Below are positions 12,501 to 22,777 of a stretch of DNA of 64,000 nucleotides, piece after piece. Numbering within the stretch: position 1 is the first letter of the stretch; the number at the start of each line of letters is the position of its first letter. The DNA is from Pristionchus mayeri (taxonomy: Eukaryota; Nematoda; Chromadorea; Rhabditida; Neodiplogasteridae), in contig BTRK01000004.1 in NCBI GenBank assembly GCA_036245805.1, forward strand, positions 31,171,541 to 31,235,540. The letters are read 5' to 3'. The position numbers were made by a program, and so were the translations under genes. Under the pieces are notes generated by a model. That model ran no database searches. It was not told the DNA's origin and saw nothing but the letters and a program-made list of their open reading frames with translations.

Positions 12501-15500
12501 AGGAATTGAGAATTCATGCTTCAGAGGAAACAGAATATTGAGAAATTTGTCGTTTTCGATGGATAAATTTTCGCAATTTTAGCTTTGTCCTGCTCTCGCC
12601 TCTCAGATTGGGCAATGATGATAGGGTTCGAATATGAAAGAGTATGCAAGGCCTCGTTAGTAATTAATATACGGAAGGTCATCGTTCAAACTGAAAGGAA
12701 GATGGAAGGCAAAATATCAAAAAACCGCAAGACTTTTGCATCAACCTAATATAACACTGTCATGGGCCATAAAAGCTCACATGACCCAAAACTTCAAAAT
12801 CGATATTTTGATCTATTCCAACTTGGGGGGTGGGCCCTAATGCACTAAATGGGTTTCAAATAATGCAGAAATGTACCTCTAAACTATTCCAAGAAAGGGG
12901 GCATCAATAAATATGATTTTTCATCCGAGGAATTGAAGGAAAAGCGCAAAACTCTACATTAGGTAAAAGTAGTCATAGAGATGTGGCATATGGCTAGAAA
13001 TGTAGAGTAGAACGAGGCAAACATTTCATCTGTTGAAAGTGAGTCTCTATCTTGTCGTTGAAGCGTGCTACAGAGCTTTGAAAATGGCCAGAAATAGGCT
13101 AAAATCCCCCGAGAGCGCGCGCTCTAACCGTCTGCCGCTCTCGCCGCCTGACCCTCTCCCTCCCCTCTATTTACCGTTTGAGTCATATGAGCTTTTATGG
13201 CCCATGACAGTGTTATACTATGGGCGGAAACAATTTTAAATGTTCTTTTGAATGTTTTTGGATGATTCTGAGTGCAAATAAGGGTAATTGAAGATACGGA
13301 AGTATTCGAGTCCGTAACTCATATTGGGGTCGGATCACGAAAGTGCGCCCCCTTTTTTTTCTATACCCCGATTTTGCTCATTTTTGGGGAGAAGTGAGGC
13401 GCATATATGTACTACAACTTAAGCATGAAAACCCAGAAAGTTTTTCCGATTTCCAAAGTTACGAAAGTTTTGGTTCATCCGACCGCCCCTCACCAGGATG
13501 AGGTCCAGGAATGATTACTTCAACATAAAAGTTGTAGTGCATGATGGTAGCTCTCATTTGAAACAAAGAACGACCTTCTATCTTTATTCTAAAGGGAATT
13601 ATGATCATTTAAGTGAGCGCGATTTAACTGTCGAAAAGTGATAGTACCATCTTTGGCCTTCTGAATCTCGACGATGACGACAGCTATCGAAATTCTGACG
13701 GCGCAGTTTGAAAGAGCATCATTTGAAGTGCTTGTAGCCAAATTTGTTTCAGGATAGGACAAACTTGATTCCTACCGCCGCGGCGTGGTCGATTCTCTCG
13801 CGATTCCTCTCATATGACCATTCTTTTCCTCCTCATATCTATCAGGTTGACTAGAAAGTTTTGTCGTATTTTTCGTATTTAATCTTTTGCTCACTAACAC
13901 ATTTCAAAAGGATGCATCCTCTAAGTACTATAAGCAATGATAGGGATAGTCCACTACTACAAATTTATACCGTTACGGATACCTCACTGTCATTGTTATG
14001 GGATATATGATACGAACAATTTGACCAACTGCATTTCAAGGACTCATGATCTTTGATTTCCTGCACATCTTAGAAGTTAACTAGAACCGCAAGCAAGTGA
14101 TAATTGGAATAAGCATTAGTCAAGGAATATGTCAACAGCATTATAAGGTATTAGTAATAGCAGGCCATCCCAGGAAAGGAAGATCTTATGGGGAAGGCAC
14201 AGGTCATGTTGAGTGGAAGGATGAAAATAACACGTCTTGGATGGGTCCTTTCGAATTGGAGCTTGAAATAGTGATATTAGTGAACACAGACAATATCCAT
14301 GGTATCCCTATATAAAGTGGGGGAATAGTATGAATCAAGGCGTTTTCGAAATATCTGGTCGAAGAATGGTATTTTTGAACATCGAAAATGGTGTTTGGCA
14401 TGATATACTTCCTACCAAGCAGCTAGATAATGTGATTAATTGTGTTCATTTTTTGCGCTATACACTTAGTAATCATCTCATGTAGTAGCATTGTCTAGGT
14501 AAATTGAAGAGCTATGGAGAAGGCACAAAGTCAGAGAGACGTTCAACATTGGTATTTGTCAGAATCTGAGTTCAAGCCAAGAAAATATTTTTCGTATATT
14601 ATCACGTTTCCGAATATCTCAAGTCCATGATTTAGGGTGGGATGGTTGTTCCCAACAGTGATGCAGAGATCGCACATACTATTGTTGAGGCCACTGTTTG
14701 CATCTAATCGAAGAGGACGAAGGTCTAGTGAGGTAGATCCACCTGCTCGAACCTAATCTATTTGTTTTACCGCCATATTATCGACATCGTTGAACCAACT
14801 TCGCGCAGTGCTAGAGAGGGGATATGTATCTGGTACAGATACGCTATAGGGAGTTATCTTGCCTTTGGTTTGAAGGGTGAGAATTATAAGAATATAATTA
14901 TGTCGTGAAAACAAGAACACTCCTTGGAGAACTTGTGCAATTATCTGGTTTAAACTGATTGGGATTACCAAATCAAAAACATATCTAAAACACCCCAGGG
15001 TACCCCTCCTTAACTTGAAAAATGGGACGGCTCATATCGACAGAACAATGAGAACGAACGGATTGAAATGATAACACAAAATGCGACAGAACTTTCTAGT
15101 CAACCTAATACTCCCTACTCTCGTCCCCCCCCCCCTCCCCTCACTGACCACTCGATGAGTCTGACTGCACTCTCATTGAGTATCATCTGCTGAGTGAGTT
15201 CTTTCCGGATGGCTCTCGTTCTATTCCAGATGAAGTCGTACCACTTCGAGGAATCGGGAGAAGACTCGATCGAAGAGTCAACAATCTGAAGGAGGAATCA
15301 TTCAACTGACTTAATTTTCGGTTTAGGCATTAATTTTAAAAAAATTGAAGCCTCCACAACTTCGAACAATCATAACGATTTTATGGAATACAGATAAAGA
15401 AATCTAACAAATTTGTTAAATTTTTTTTAAATTTAAAATGCTTAGAACGAAAAATCTGCTTTGGAGAATTTTCACATTGTTAAACATTATATTTTCCATT

Positions 15501-18500
15501 GTATCCGCCACAACTCCCGTACTGACATCAGTGAGTAGGTACTCCATGGTCCTCTCCAGCACCTCCGGAGGCCGCATCTCGTGATCGAGGGGCTCCTCCT
15601 GATCAGCTGCCGATCGAGAGTACTCCTTCACCATACGTCTGCAAAGGAAGGGAAGTGGGTATATTGATTAGCACTCGGATGGAACTTTCGTTGCATTATT
15701 ACTCAATCAGTGAATTGAATAGTAAAACTGAGATAATGAATAAACGATTTTTCCTAATCAAATCTTCTCGAATGACATTTCACAAATGCGTCGTGACACA
15801 AAAACACAGTATGTGTATGAAACAACTAGAGCTTTTATTGTAATCAAAATTCCTTCCCTACCGTACCTCGGTTCCATGTCTCCCAGCATATCCATCTCAA
15901 AGTCCGCAACGCGCATCTGTACCACCCGCACGTATCGCTCCTGAGAAGTTGTTGATTATTATTTTAAAATTTAATACTGAAAAAAAGAGCGATTGATTTT
16001 ACAAAAAAAAGAATGATAGACAAGCTGTCAATAAGTAAGGTACAACTACTACACATACCTTCTCCGGACACATGTCCTTGCAGGAGCCAGTCTTCGTGAA
16101 GAACGACGGCTTGATCTGCAATCAAATTTACGGAATTTTCTTATTCAAATACATGAAGCACTAATTTAAAATATCACGCCTCTCATGAGAAAATCGAGCT
16201 GAGCCAGGGAATGGAAGGGAAATCGTGAAATGAGTTCTATCTGGATTTGGTCCTCCTGAGGCATGCCTAACACTCCCCCAAAGTCTCAATGTGCATACTT
16301 CATTTTGGAGCTGCCTACGCCGGGAATCATGTCGACAGTTCTCACTTTGATAGCGCATATCTCGATTACATTAACAGATAGAGTAAAATTGACCTCTGAG
16401 TGACCCCCACTCATTTTTTGAGCTCTATCGATCTATGTCGTTCATTTTGTCCAAATGTCGATTTTAACAGTGATATGTTGTTTGTCAATTTTCTCAAAAA
16501 TGTAGAAAAAAATGTAGGTAAAGATGCAACTCAAATTTTTGCAATGGATGCAGCTTAGCGAGGGCTATCAAATGAGTGGCTTGCGCCAAAAATACGGGTT
16601 CCTTAGTGCGACTAATGGTCTCTAAACTTTTAGGAATCATTTGAAGATATTTCACCACAATGAATAATGTGCGCAGACCGCTCTCATTGCTCGCGCGGCC
16701 AAAAATGATTAGACTTTCTTCCACTTTCCTGTTGAAAATGATCTTCAAATGATTCCTCAAAGTTTAGAGACCATTAGTCGCACTAAGGAACCCGTATTTT
16801 TGGCGCAAGCCACTCATTCGATAGCCCTCGCTAAGCTGCATCCATTGCAAAAATTTGAGCTGCATCTTTACCTACATTTTTGAGAAAATTGACAAACAAC
16901 ATATCACTGTTAAAATCGACATTCGGACAAAATGAACGACATAGATCGATAGAGCTCAAAAAATGAGTGGGGGTCACTCAGAGGTCAATTTTACTCTATC
17001 TGTCAATGCAATCGAGATATGCGCTATCAAAGTGAGAACCGTTGATATGATGCCCGGCGTAGGCAGCTCCAAAATGAAGTATGCACATTGAGACTTTGGG
17101 GGAGTGTTAGGCATGCCTCAGGATGTCCAAATCCAGATAGAACTCATTTCATGATTTCCCTTCCATTCCCTAGATTGTCGATTCTAGCTCGATTCTCTGG
17201 TGAGAGGCGTGATATGCTTGTTCAAATAAATAACTGATCAGACAACAGTACCTCTCTCAGTTTGTACAGTAGCTTGTCTCTCTCTACGAGTAGCTGATAT
17301 CGATCGAAATCGGCGGGGCACGATCGTCCGACCAGTTTCCGCAGCTGCTTCGAGACGTCCGCACTGCAATTCAGAGGATTTACGTACATTACTTTTTTAA
17401 AATCAGACACAGACTAATCCTAAGCATTGCCCTCACACTGCTTTGCTTGAAGCCTAACCTTCTTCCACTTGGTCTCAACGAAATTTACACCGTATTCTCC
17501 AACCATTCTAGATGTTTCTCCACAACTATCGAAACATTCACTAGCAAAATATGTATCAAACTGCACTCACACACTCCTCAGACTGGTCAGATCGTGGGCG
17601 GTGAGAGTGCGTGCACTCGATCGATCGCCCCTCCCCTCTCCTCCTCCTGCAGTCTGCGCCGCCCTCGCGGGTGCATGGTGCAGTGGAGACGCCTCGCGTC
17701 TTCTCTGAAAGCACCGTTGTGTAACTACAGTAGCCTCACCACAACTACCGTATCCAGTAAAACCACGACTAAATAAATAACTCAAAAATAACTCTCACCG
17801 TTTGCCCCGACGGGGACGCATCTCGCAGTCTCTGGAATACAGTTTAATCATAAATAGATACCAACCACTGTAATCCATTCTCAAAGATCACTAGAACGCA
17901 ATCAGCATCAATACCACTCAACTCCTCTCATCAGAAAATTTGAATAAAATAAGATCACGTTGAGTGGTGAAGGCGACGGCGACCGTCCTGCACTGAAGAG
18001 TCCTCTGGTCTCGCCAGTCGTCAATCCGCCTCCATCCTTGGCTACCGTACTCCCGAAGAGGGAGTTGCGGAGACCGGCGAACTTGACGGTGGTCTCGCGA
18101 GCGGGTCTGGACGAGCCCGAGGGACCTCGTCCATTGTCTTCCTCCACCTCGCCCGGTTCACTCTCGTCTGCTGATCCTCCCGAGAGCACGGAGGGGGACG
18201 GATGACGCTCCTGATGAGGAGAAGTTACGGGATGGAGAGAATCAGGAGAGATCGAGTTCAGATATAGTCAAGATTAAAATGTCTATCAAAATATAACATT
18301 AGGTGCATATTCGAGAAACAAAAGTGAGATTTAAAAGAAAGTGTACTTGATTATTCTCATCTTTGAATGCAGAGCTATCAGAAACTCCAGTAAAGGATCG
18401 ATACAAAGAGTTCAAAATGCGTACCGGCACAGCAGGCTTGCCTGCACCGCTCCTCCTCAGCGTGTACTGGTTACGTGCGCCCGCGGGTATCAGTCCCGCA

Positions 18501-19344
18501 CGCGTGAGTGTGCCGCGAGCGGGCGGATGCGGTCGAGTCGAGCCTGATAAAGCGCACAATAAGTTTCATTTTCGAAAAGAACATCAAAACAAGAAAAAAA
18601 TCATGAGTATACTCTTCATGTTTCATAAAGCAATGTTGAAGGACTTCAATCCGTGTAAACTAGGTTGAAGCTGCACTGACCTCTCAGTTGGCTGCCGACC
18701 GTTCGTGGCGGCATCGTCGGTCTCGGAAGTGCCGTACCGTCTGCAATTAATTACATTTTTGCAATTACATAACACAGACGTTTTATGAAAAATGCAAACG
18801 AAAACCTGCCCGTGGTAAGATCAACCTATTGAAATCACAATTTAAAGAGGATAGCTCTTTTCAGGCGTCACAAACAAGAAGCAGATATACGTTGGCTTCT
18901 CATCAAATGGAACCTCAACCAACCTGGAGCTCGTCTTAGCGAGTACTTGGAGGGGGCCTGCAGTGCGGACAGTCGCGGGCGACGTTCTGGGGCAAAAGGA
19001 ACGGCGCCACCGCTCGGATCATCCAGATCCTCAAGGAGTAATATTGAATTTCCAGTGGAAATAGCTTTGAAATTGAACAACAAAACAAAAATAGTACAAA
19101 ACCAAGAAGATAGAAAACAAACTGCATAATTTGTGGTCGGCCGCTGGAAGCCTCTATTTGGGGCAGCATTGTCGGCGTTTCCGGGAGCATTTTGAGTCTA
19201 GAAAGAGGGTGGTTTATAACGTTTGCGGATATTTTAGACGAAGAAATCGAGAACAACATTAATAGAACAGTTCCAACGGTGAAAAGCCCGAGTTTATCAA
19301 CTAACCTTTTTCAAGCTGTCAGGAATGTTGAACAGGAAGGACAT
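6526..19344 (-). CDS. MCM3AP: SAC3/GANP (MCM3AP-like) mRNA-export factor, about 30 exons
   Basis: GANP/Sac3 proteins scaffold the TREX-2 complex that links transcription to mRNA export at the nuclear pore (family knowledge). The start is [13 protein letters not shown] at 19344, 14 bases below an acceptor-like TTTTCAG, so it is probably trans-spliced. N-terminal exons at 18924-19030, 18681-18740, 18434-18543 and 17959-18212 are low complexity. The core is clear: [20 protein letters not shown] (17254-17363), CKDMCPEK (16059-16117), [15 protein letters not shown] (15868-15941), [20 protein letters not shown] (15527-15640), [19 protein letters not shown] (15152-15284), [20 protein letters not shown] (11059-11201), then exons at 10846-10927, 10608-10698, 10329-10398, 10010-10121 and 9782-9852. 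This is the SAC3 domain in order. After it come FG-type repeats (8439-8548, 8850-8980), a Glu/Arg/Ala coiled-coil stretch (7139-7680), a WRE helix (6866-6970) and a basic tail (6526-6628). Further exons may lie at 1.66-3.68 kb. Confidence 0.88.
8439..8980 (-). other. FG-repeat segment of the GANP-like protein
   Basis: Three short exons (8850-8980, 8645-8700, 8439-8548) encode Gly/Ser/Ala-rich sequence with FG dipeptides: [27 protein letters not shown] and [12 protein letters not shown] motifs are the mark of nucleoporins, and in vertebrate GANP they lie N-terminal to the SAC3 domain. Here they are C-terminal to it. The segment is presumably disordered and used to contact the pore or export receptors (inference). 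Confidence 0.75.
11253..13812. mobile_element. TA-flanked foldback element in a GANP intron
   Basis: The ends TGAGAGGAATCGCGAGAG (left) and CTCTCGCGATTCCTCTCA (right) are bordered by TA (11251-11252 and 13813-13814). The arms match over hundreds of bases: 11270-11850 returns inverted at 13210-13800, and 12752-12800 pairs with 13170-13205. The arms are unequal because a mariner-type element sits in the left arm. No transposase frame was seen. The insertion lies between the exons ending at 15152 and starting at 11201, inside the SAC3 domain, so it must be removed by splicing. Confidence 0.9.
11859..12749. mobile_element. Nested mariner-type element, decayed
   Basis: The ends TCAGGCTGGTGCAAAAGTCTTGCGG and the reverse complement of its cognate near 12722-12749 (CCGCAAGACTTTTGCATCAACCTAA) are mariner-type terminal repeats. 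The right flank is TA; the left flank CA is a mutated TA. The uninterrupted site survives in the other arm of the host palindrome (13205-13220, reverse of CCCATAGTATAACACTG). At 891 bp it is shorter than a full mariner, and no DDD motif could be recognised. Confidence 0.8.
13842..15108 (-). pseudogene. Decayed mariner transposon with transposase remnant
   Basis: The ends TCAGGTTGACTAGAAAGTT and AACTTTCTAGTCAACCTAA are flanked by TA (13840-13841 and 15109-15110). The 1267 bp length equals that of a full mariner. The minus strand shows broken transposase-like pieces: a segment near 14640-14720 reads [18 protein letters not shown] and then [13 protein letters not shown], fitting the second helix-turn-helix region, and a segment near 14150-14230 reads [12 protein letters not shown], fitting the central region. 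Stops and frameshifts separate them, so it is dead. The element sits in the same GANP intron as the foldback at 11253-13812. Confidence 0.75.
16174..17212. mobile_element. Foldback element, TCACGCCTCTCA family, copy 1
   Basis: The inverted ends TCACGCCTCTCATGAGA and TCTCTGGTGAGAGGCGTGA are flanked by TA (16172-16173 and 17213-17214). The arms pair over almost their whole length, with the turning point near 16690. A second family member is at 21034-22047. It lies in the GANP intron between exons 17254-17363 and 16059-16117. No transposase; the 88-residue frame at 16494-16760 is incidental. Confidence 0.9.
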
Positions 19345-19690
19345 CCAGCCCGATCCTGCTGAAAATAAAGGAGTAGCAGGAGGCGAAAACAAAACACAAA
19401 TTCAAAACAACTCGTAGTGTAAAGGAAGTGCGCGAGCCGTTTCTTAGCTTTTCCAAAACAATACAGTACTCTGGCCCAGATGAGTCGCAAACTGATTATT
19501 ATTTTTGAAGAACATAAAATATAAAATCTATATTCCCTCTGATAATCGTTTAACCTTATGCTTTAGCATATTTACCATTTCGAGATCAATGTTATGACTA
19601 GATTATCTCACTTACTTATTCTGCTAAACGCACCTAGGAGACTCAGGTACTGTAACATAAGAGGTGGAGTCTGTTGACCATATCGGATTT

Positions 19691-19822
19691 CTAGTGAGGA
19701 GGCCACGATATAGGGATCAAGCCCTCGAATGAGGTGCCTGTCTGCAGCAAAATGCCCTCCTCTCGCCGTTCCATCTGCACTTTATTCGCCGATACAATAG
19801 TGGCAGTGAGCAGTATCACCAT
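19691..19822 (-). CDS. Small secreted-peptide ORF (43 residues)
   Basis: The frame starts MVILLTATIVSA, a short hydrophobic signal-like segment, and continues NKVQMERREEGILLQ to a stop after SWPPH. The sequence around its start (about 19780-19910) belongs to a dispersed repeat seen again near 22075, 26385, 39130, 41060 and 42150. In those copies the corresponding position reads LPTISSANNVHLYNN, LTLANRVQLYNND and similar. I read this as one member of a family of tiny secreted peptides, or its relic. The function is unknown. It lies upstream of the GANP start and shares its orientation. Confidence 0.4.
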   Translation of the reverse strand: MVILLTATIVSANKVQMERREEGILLQTGTSFEGLIPISWPPH

Positions 19823-20195
19823 AAGAGAAAAGAGAGCGAGAAGAGTGGATGGGAGTCAGAGGTTCATTGTTACCTGGAGAGGCTTCTTACTTTTCTCTTT
19901 ACTCCCTGACGTGTTCAATTTTCAGAGGATTTTCCCGTCGAGATGGAGGGTGAGTGATGAGGCTGGAAGGATGCTTACACGGATTCTGTGTTTTTGGGGG
20001 AATCAATGAGACAGTAAACAAGAAGGAATAAGAGGATGAAGTTTACCTGCAATCTTATGTAAACTTTCTGTGCTAATCAAATGTGTTCCTGCAAATTGTT
20101 AGTTTATGTTCGGAAATATTGATTTATTGATCAAGTATTATAGTCATAGTTGCCCAACACTGGCGGCGAGGATATTTCAGACCATGAATGGTGTG

Positions 20196-20890
20196 CCTAT
20201 TCATGGTGTGCGGACTGCGCCCCTCTAAATGGGGCGCCATCCGCACACCATGAGAGGGGGTCATGGTCAAAAATCGATTGGTAGGTCAATGATAGGTCAA
20301 GACTAGGTACCGTACCCAATCAATAGTACAGTACCCACAGCTACCGTATACAACTACCGTAACCCTCGATTATCGCAAACTAACTTTATTTTCAAAAAGT
20401 CCTGGTACCGTGTACAATCGATTGTACACTACCCAAGTAACTACCGCAACCCAGATCCGTGGGTCAGATCCAGTTCCTTGGGTTATACATTTTTCTAAAA
20501 TTCCAACATCGGGCAAAAAAAATATTTTAATGGTCCTTCAGTATCTATAATTACTGTAGAATAATTGTATGATTGATTTGGAATTTTTAGAAAAATGTTT
20601 GATCCAAGGAACTGGATCTGACCCACGGAACTGGGTTACGGTAGTTACTTGGGTACTGTACAATCGATTGAACGCGGTACCAGGACTTTTTCAAAATAAA
20701 GTTAGTTTGCGATAATCGAGGGTTACGGTAGTTGTATACGGTATCTGTGGGTACTGTACTATTGATTGGGTACGGTACCTAGTCTTGACCTACCATTGAC
20801 CTACCAATCGATTTTTGACCATGACCCCCTACTCATGGTGTGCGGATGGCGCCCCATTTAGAGGGGCGCAGTCCGCACACCATGAATAGG
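20196..20890. mobile_element. Palindromic element related to the nested 4265-4914 element
   Basis: Long inverted repeats begin CCTATTCATGGTGTGCGGAC and end with the reverse complement. The interior GGGGGTCATGGTCAAAAATCG and the string of CGATTGTACAGTACCC and TACCGTA motifs are shared with 4265-4914. The outer 70 bases differ and contain an additional small palindrome (GGCGCCATCC). I could not define a target duplication. No coding capacity. Confidence 0.8.
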
Positions 20891-21033
20891 GGTTCATGGG
20901 CGTCGCTGCAGCTCAATGACAAATCGGGATAGTACCATCTCAATGATTATCCCCAAAGAATCCTCGAAAAGTATGTCGGAGCATTGGCCGTTCCATCCCA
21001 ATAGCTACATCACAATGAACATTTTGGAAAATA

Positions 21034-22047
21034 TCACGCCTCTCATTAGAGAATCGAGATGAGCTTGGGGAAAAAAAAAAAAAAAAAGAAAAAAATGGTG
21101 AAATGAGTTCTAACCGGTTTTGGCCATCCTTAGGCATGCCTGAGTGACCCCTGAAATCTTAAAGTGCGTACTTCATTTTGGAGCTCGTTATGTAGGCCCG
21201 CATCTCGGCACCTCCCACTTTGAGAGCTGTTGTCTTGGATACGGTGAAAGATAGAGCAAAATTGACCTCTAGTGACCCCAACTCATTTTTCGAGCTCTGT
21301 CGATCTATCAAAACCATTTTATCTAAAACGCGTTTTTAAAAGTGGTACACTTCATGTCAATTTTCTCAAAAATGAATTTTCATACTAGATGCAGCTCAGC
21401 GAGAGCTTTCGAATGAGTGGTTTGCGAAAGCAATACGAACACTTACGTGCGAGTCCTGTAAACATCATCTGAATCGTTTGAACTTTATTTTCAACAGGAA
21501 TTTCGATCAAAAACCGATCATTTTTGGCCGCGCTCTCCGAAATGAGCGGCGTGGAATTAAATTGTCTGTTGAAAATAAAGTTCAAACGATTCAGCTGATG
21601 TTTACGGGACATAACTCGCACATAAGTGTTCGTATTGCTTTCGCAAACCACTCATTCGAAAGCGCTCGCTGAGCTGCGTCTAGTACGAAAATTTGAGCTG
21701 CGTCTTCACCTACATTTTTGAGAAAATTGACCTGAAGTGTACCACTTTTAAAATCGCGTTTAGATAAAATGGTTTTGATGGATCGATAGAGCTCGAAAAA
21801 TGAGGTGGGGTCACTCAAAGTCAATTTTGCTCTATCTTTCACCGTATCCAAGATAACAGCTCTCAAAGTGGGAGGTGCCGGGATGCGGGCCTACATAACG
21901 AGCTCCAAAGTGAAGTCTGTACAAAAAGACTTTGGGGGTCACTCAGGCATGCCTTAGGATGGCCAAAACCGGTTAGAACTCAATTCACGATTTTCCTCCA
22001 TTCCCATGAACGGCAAATTTAGCTCGATTCTCTCGTGAGTGGCGTGA
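21034..22047. mobile_element. Foldback element, TCACGCCTCTCA family, copy 2
   Basis: TA-flanked (21032-21033 and 22048-22049) with ends TCACGCCTCTCATTAGAGA and TCTCGTGAGTGGCGTGA. It shares arm sequence with 16174-17212, for example GGCATGCCT and the CTCATTTTT-GAGCTCT region. The turning point is near 21540. No transposase. Confidence 0.9.
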
Positions 22048-22167
22048 TATACCACAGAGAGATGGATGAACTATCTTCAGGCAACAACAAACCTCTACAA
22101 TATCCCATCCATTCTTCTGCTGAATACGCAGGTATGTTCAGCAAGAATACAGAAGGGCAGCAGGTTG

Positions 22168-22495
22168 TGTCAAGAGTTTAGTTGAACTCTTGTAGACAGT
22201 TCAAAATTCTAACTATTCCCGTCCCCTTATCATCTGCTCATCTCTTCACCCCCCCCCCCCCCCCCCCGCTCATTGCCCCCTCTCCCCTCGGCTCTAACCT
22301 CTCTCCTCCCCCCTCTCGCCAGCGCAATGCGCAGAGAGGGGGGTATATAACTGCCTCGTTTTCACTGTTTCTTCGCTTCACTTGCCCTGTCTACTCAGAT
22401 AAAGTTCCATTAACGTGACCCTACTTTTCTGAGTTTGACAGTACACCGACCACTAAGGTCCAAGCCGGTAGAAAACCCGAGCTGGAATTAGTATA
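22168..22495 (+). repeat. 5' LTR of the gag-only retrotransposon
   Basis: It runs from TGTCAAGAGTTTAG to GGAATTAGTATA and matches 25209-25530 except for one substitution (CAAAATTC/CAAAGTTC) and the length of a C run. TATATAA at 22344-22350 is a probable promoter. The flanking GGTTG (22163-22167) is repeated after the 3' LTR at 25531-25535, so both ends are defined by a 5 bp target duplication. Confidence 0.93.
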
Positions 22496-22511
22496 TGGTG
22501 CATCGGCTGAC
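22496..22511 (+). promoter_or_regulatory. Putative primer binding site
   Basis: TGGTGCATCGGCTGAC directly follows the 5' LTR and begins with TGG, as sites complementary to a tRNA 3' CCA end do. I did not assign the tRNA. Confidence 0.55.
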
Positions 22512-22706
22512 CAGGTGAAACACCCTGAAGGCACCTTCCGAACCAGGTGAAACACCCTGGCAACTTCCGAACCAGGTGAAACACCCTGACAACTTCCGAA
22601 CCAGGTGAAACACCCTGGCAACTTCCGAACCAGGTGAAACACCCTGGAAACTTCCGAACCAGGTGAAACACCCTGGAAACTTCCGAACCAGGTGAAACAC
22701 CCTGGC
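22511..22706 (+). repeat. 29 bp tandem repeat in the retrotransposon leader (7 units)
   Basis: The unit CCAGGTGAAACACCCTGGMAACTTCCGAA is repeated about seven times between the 5' LTR and the gag start. The first unit has a small insertion and the last is truncated. Each unit contains the small palindrome-like CAGGTGAAACACCCTG, so the RNA leader could form a row of hairpins. Packaging or translation roles are guesses. Confidence 0.9.
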
Positions 22707-22777
22707 TCGCAGTGTGAATCGAAGTCCCGCGTGGCAGCAATCGTTCTTCCAACTGGCTCTGAGATTAGATTGTCGGG

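Noticed and set aside
22511..22706. Possible CRISPR-like array
   Set aside because: Units are contiguous with no variable spacers, and the context is a eukaryotic retrotransposon.
22421..22752. Three overlapping repetitive frames (FHLVRKLPGC type) on the minus strand
   Set aside because: They are translations of the 29 bp leader repeat of the retrotransposon in three phases.
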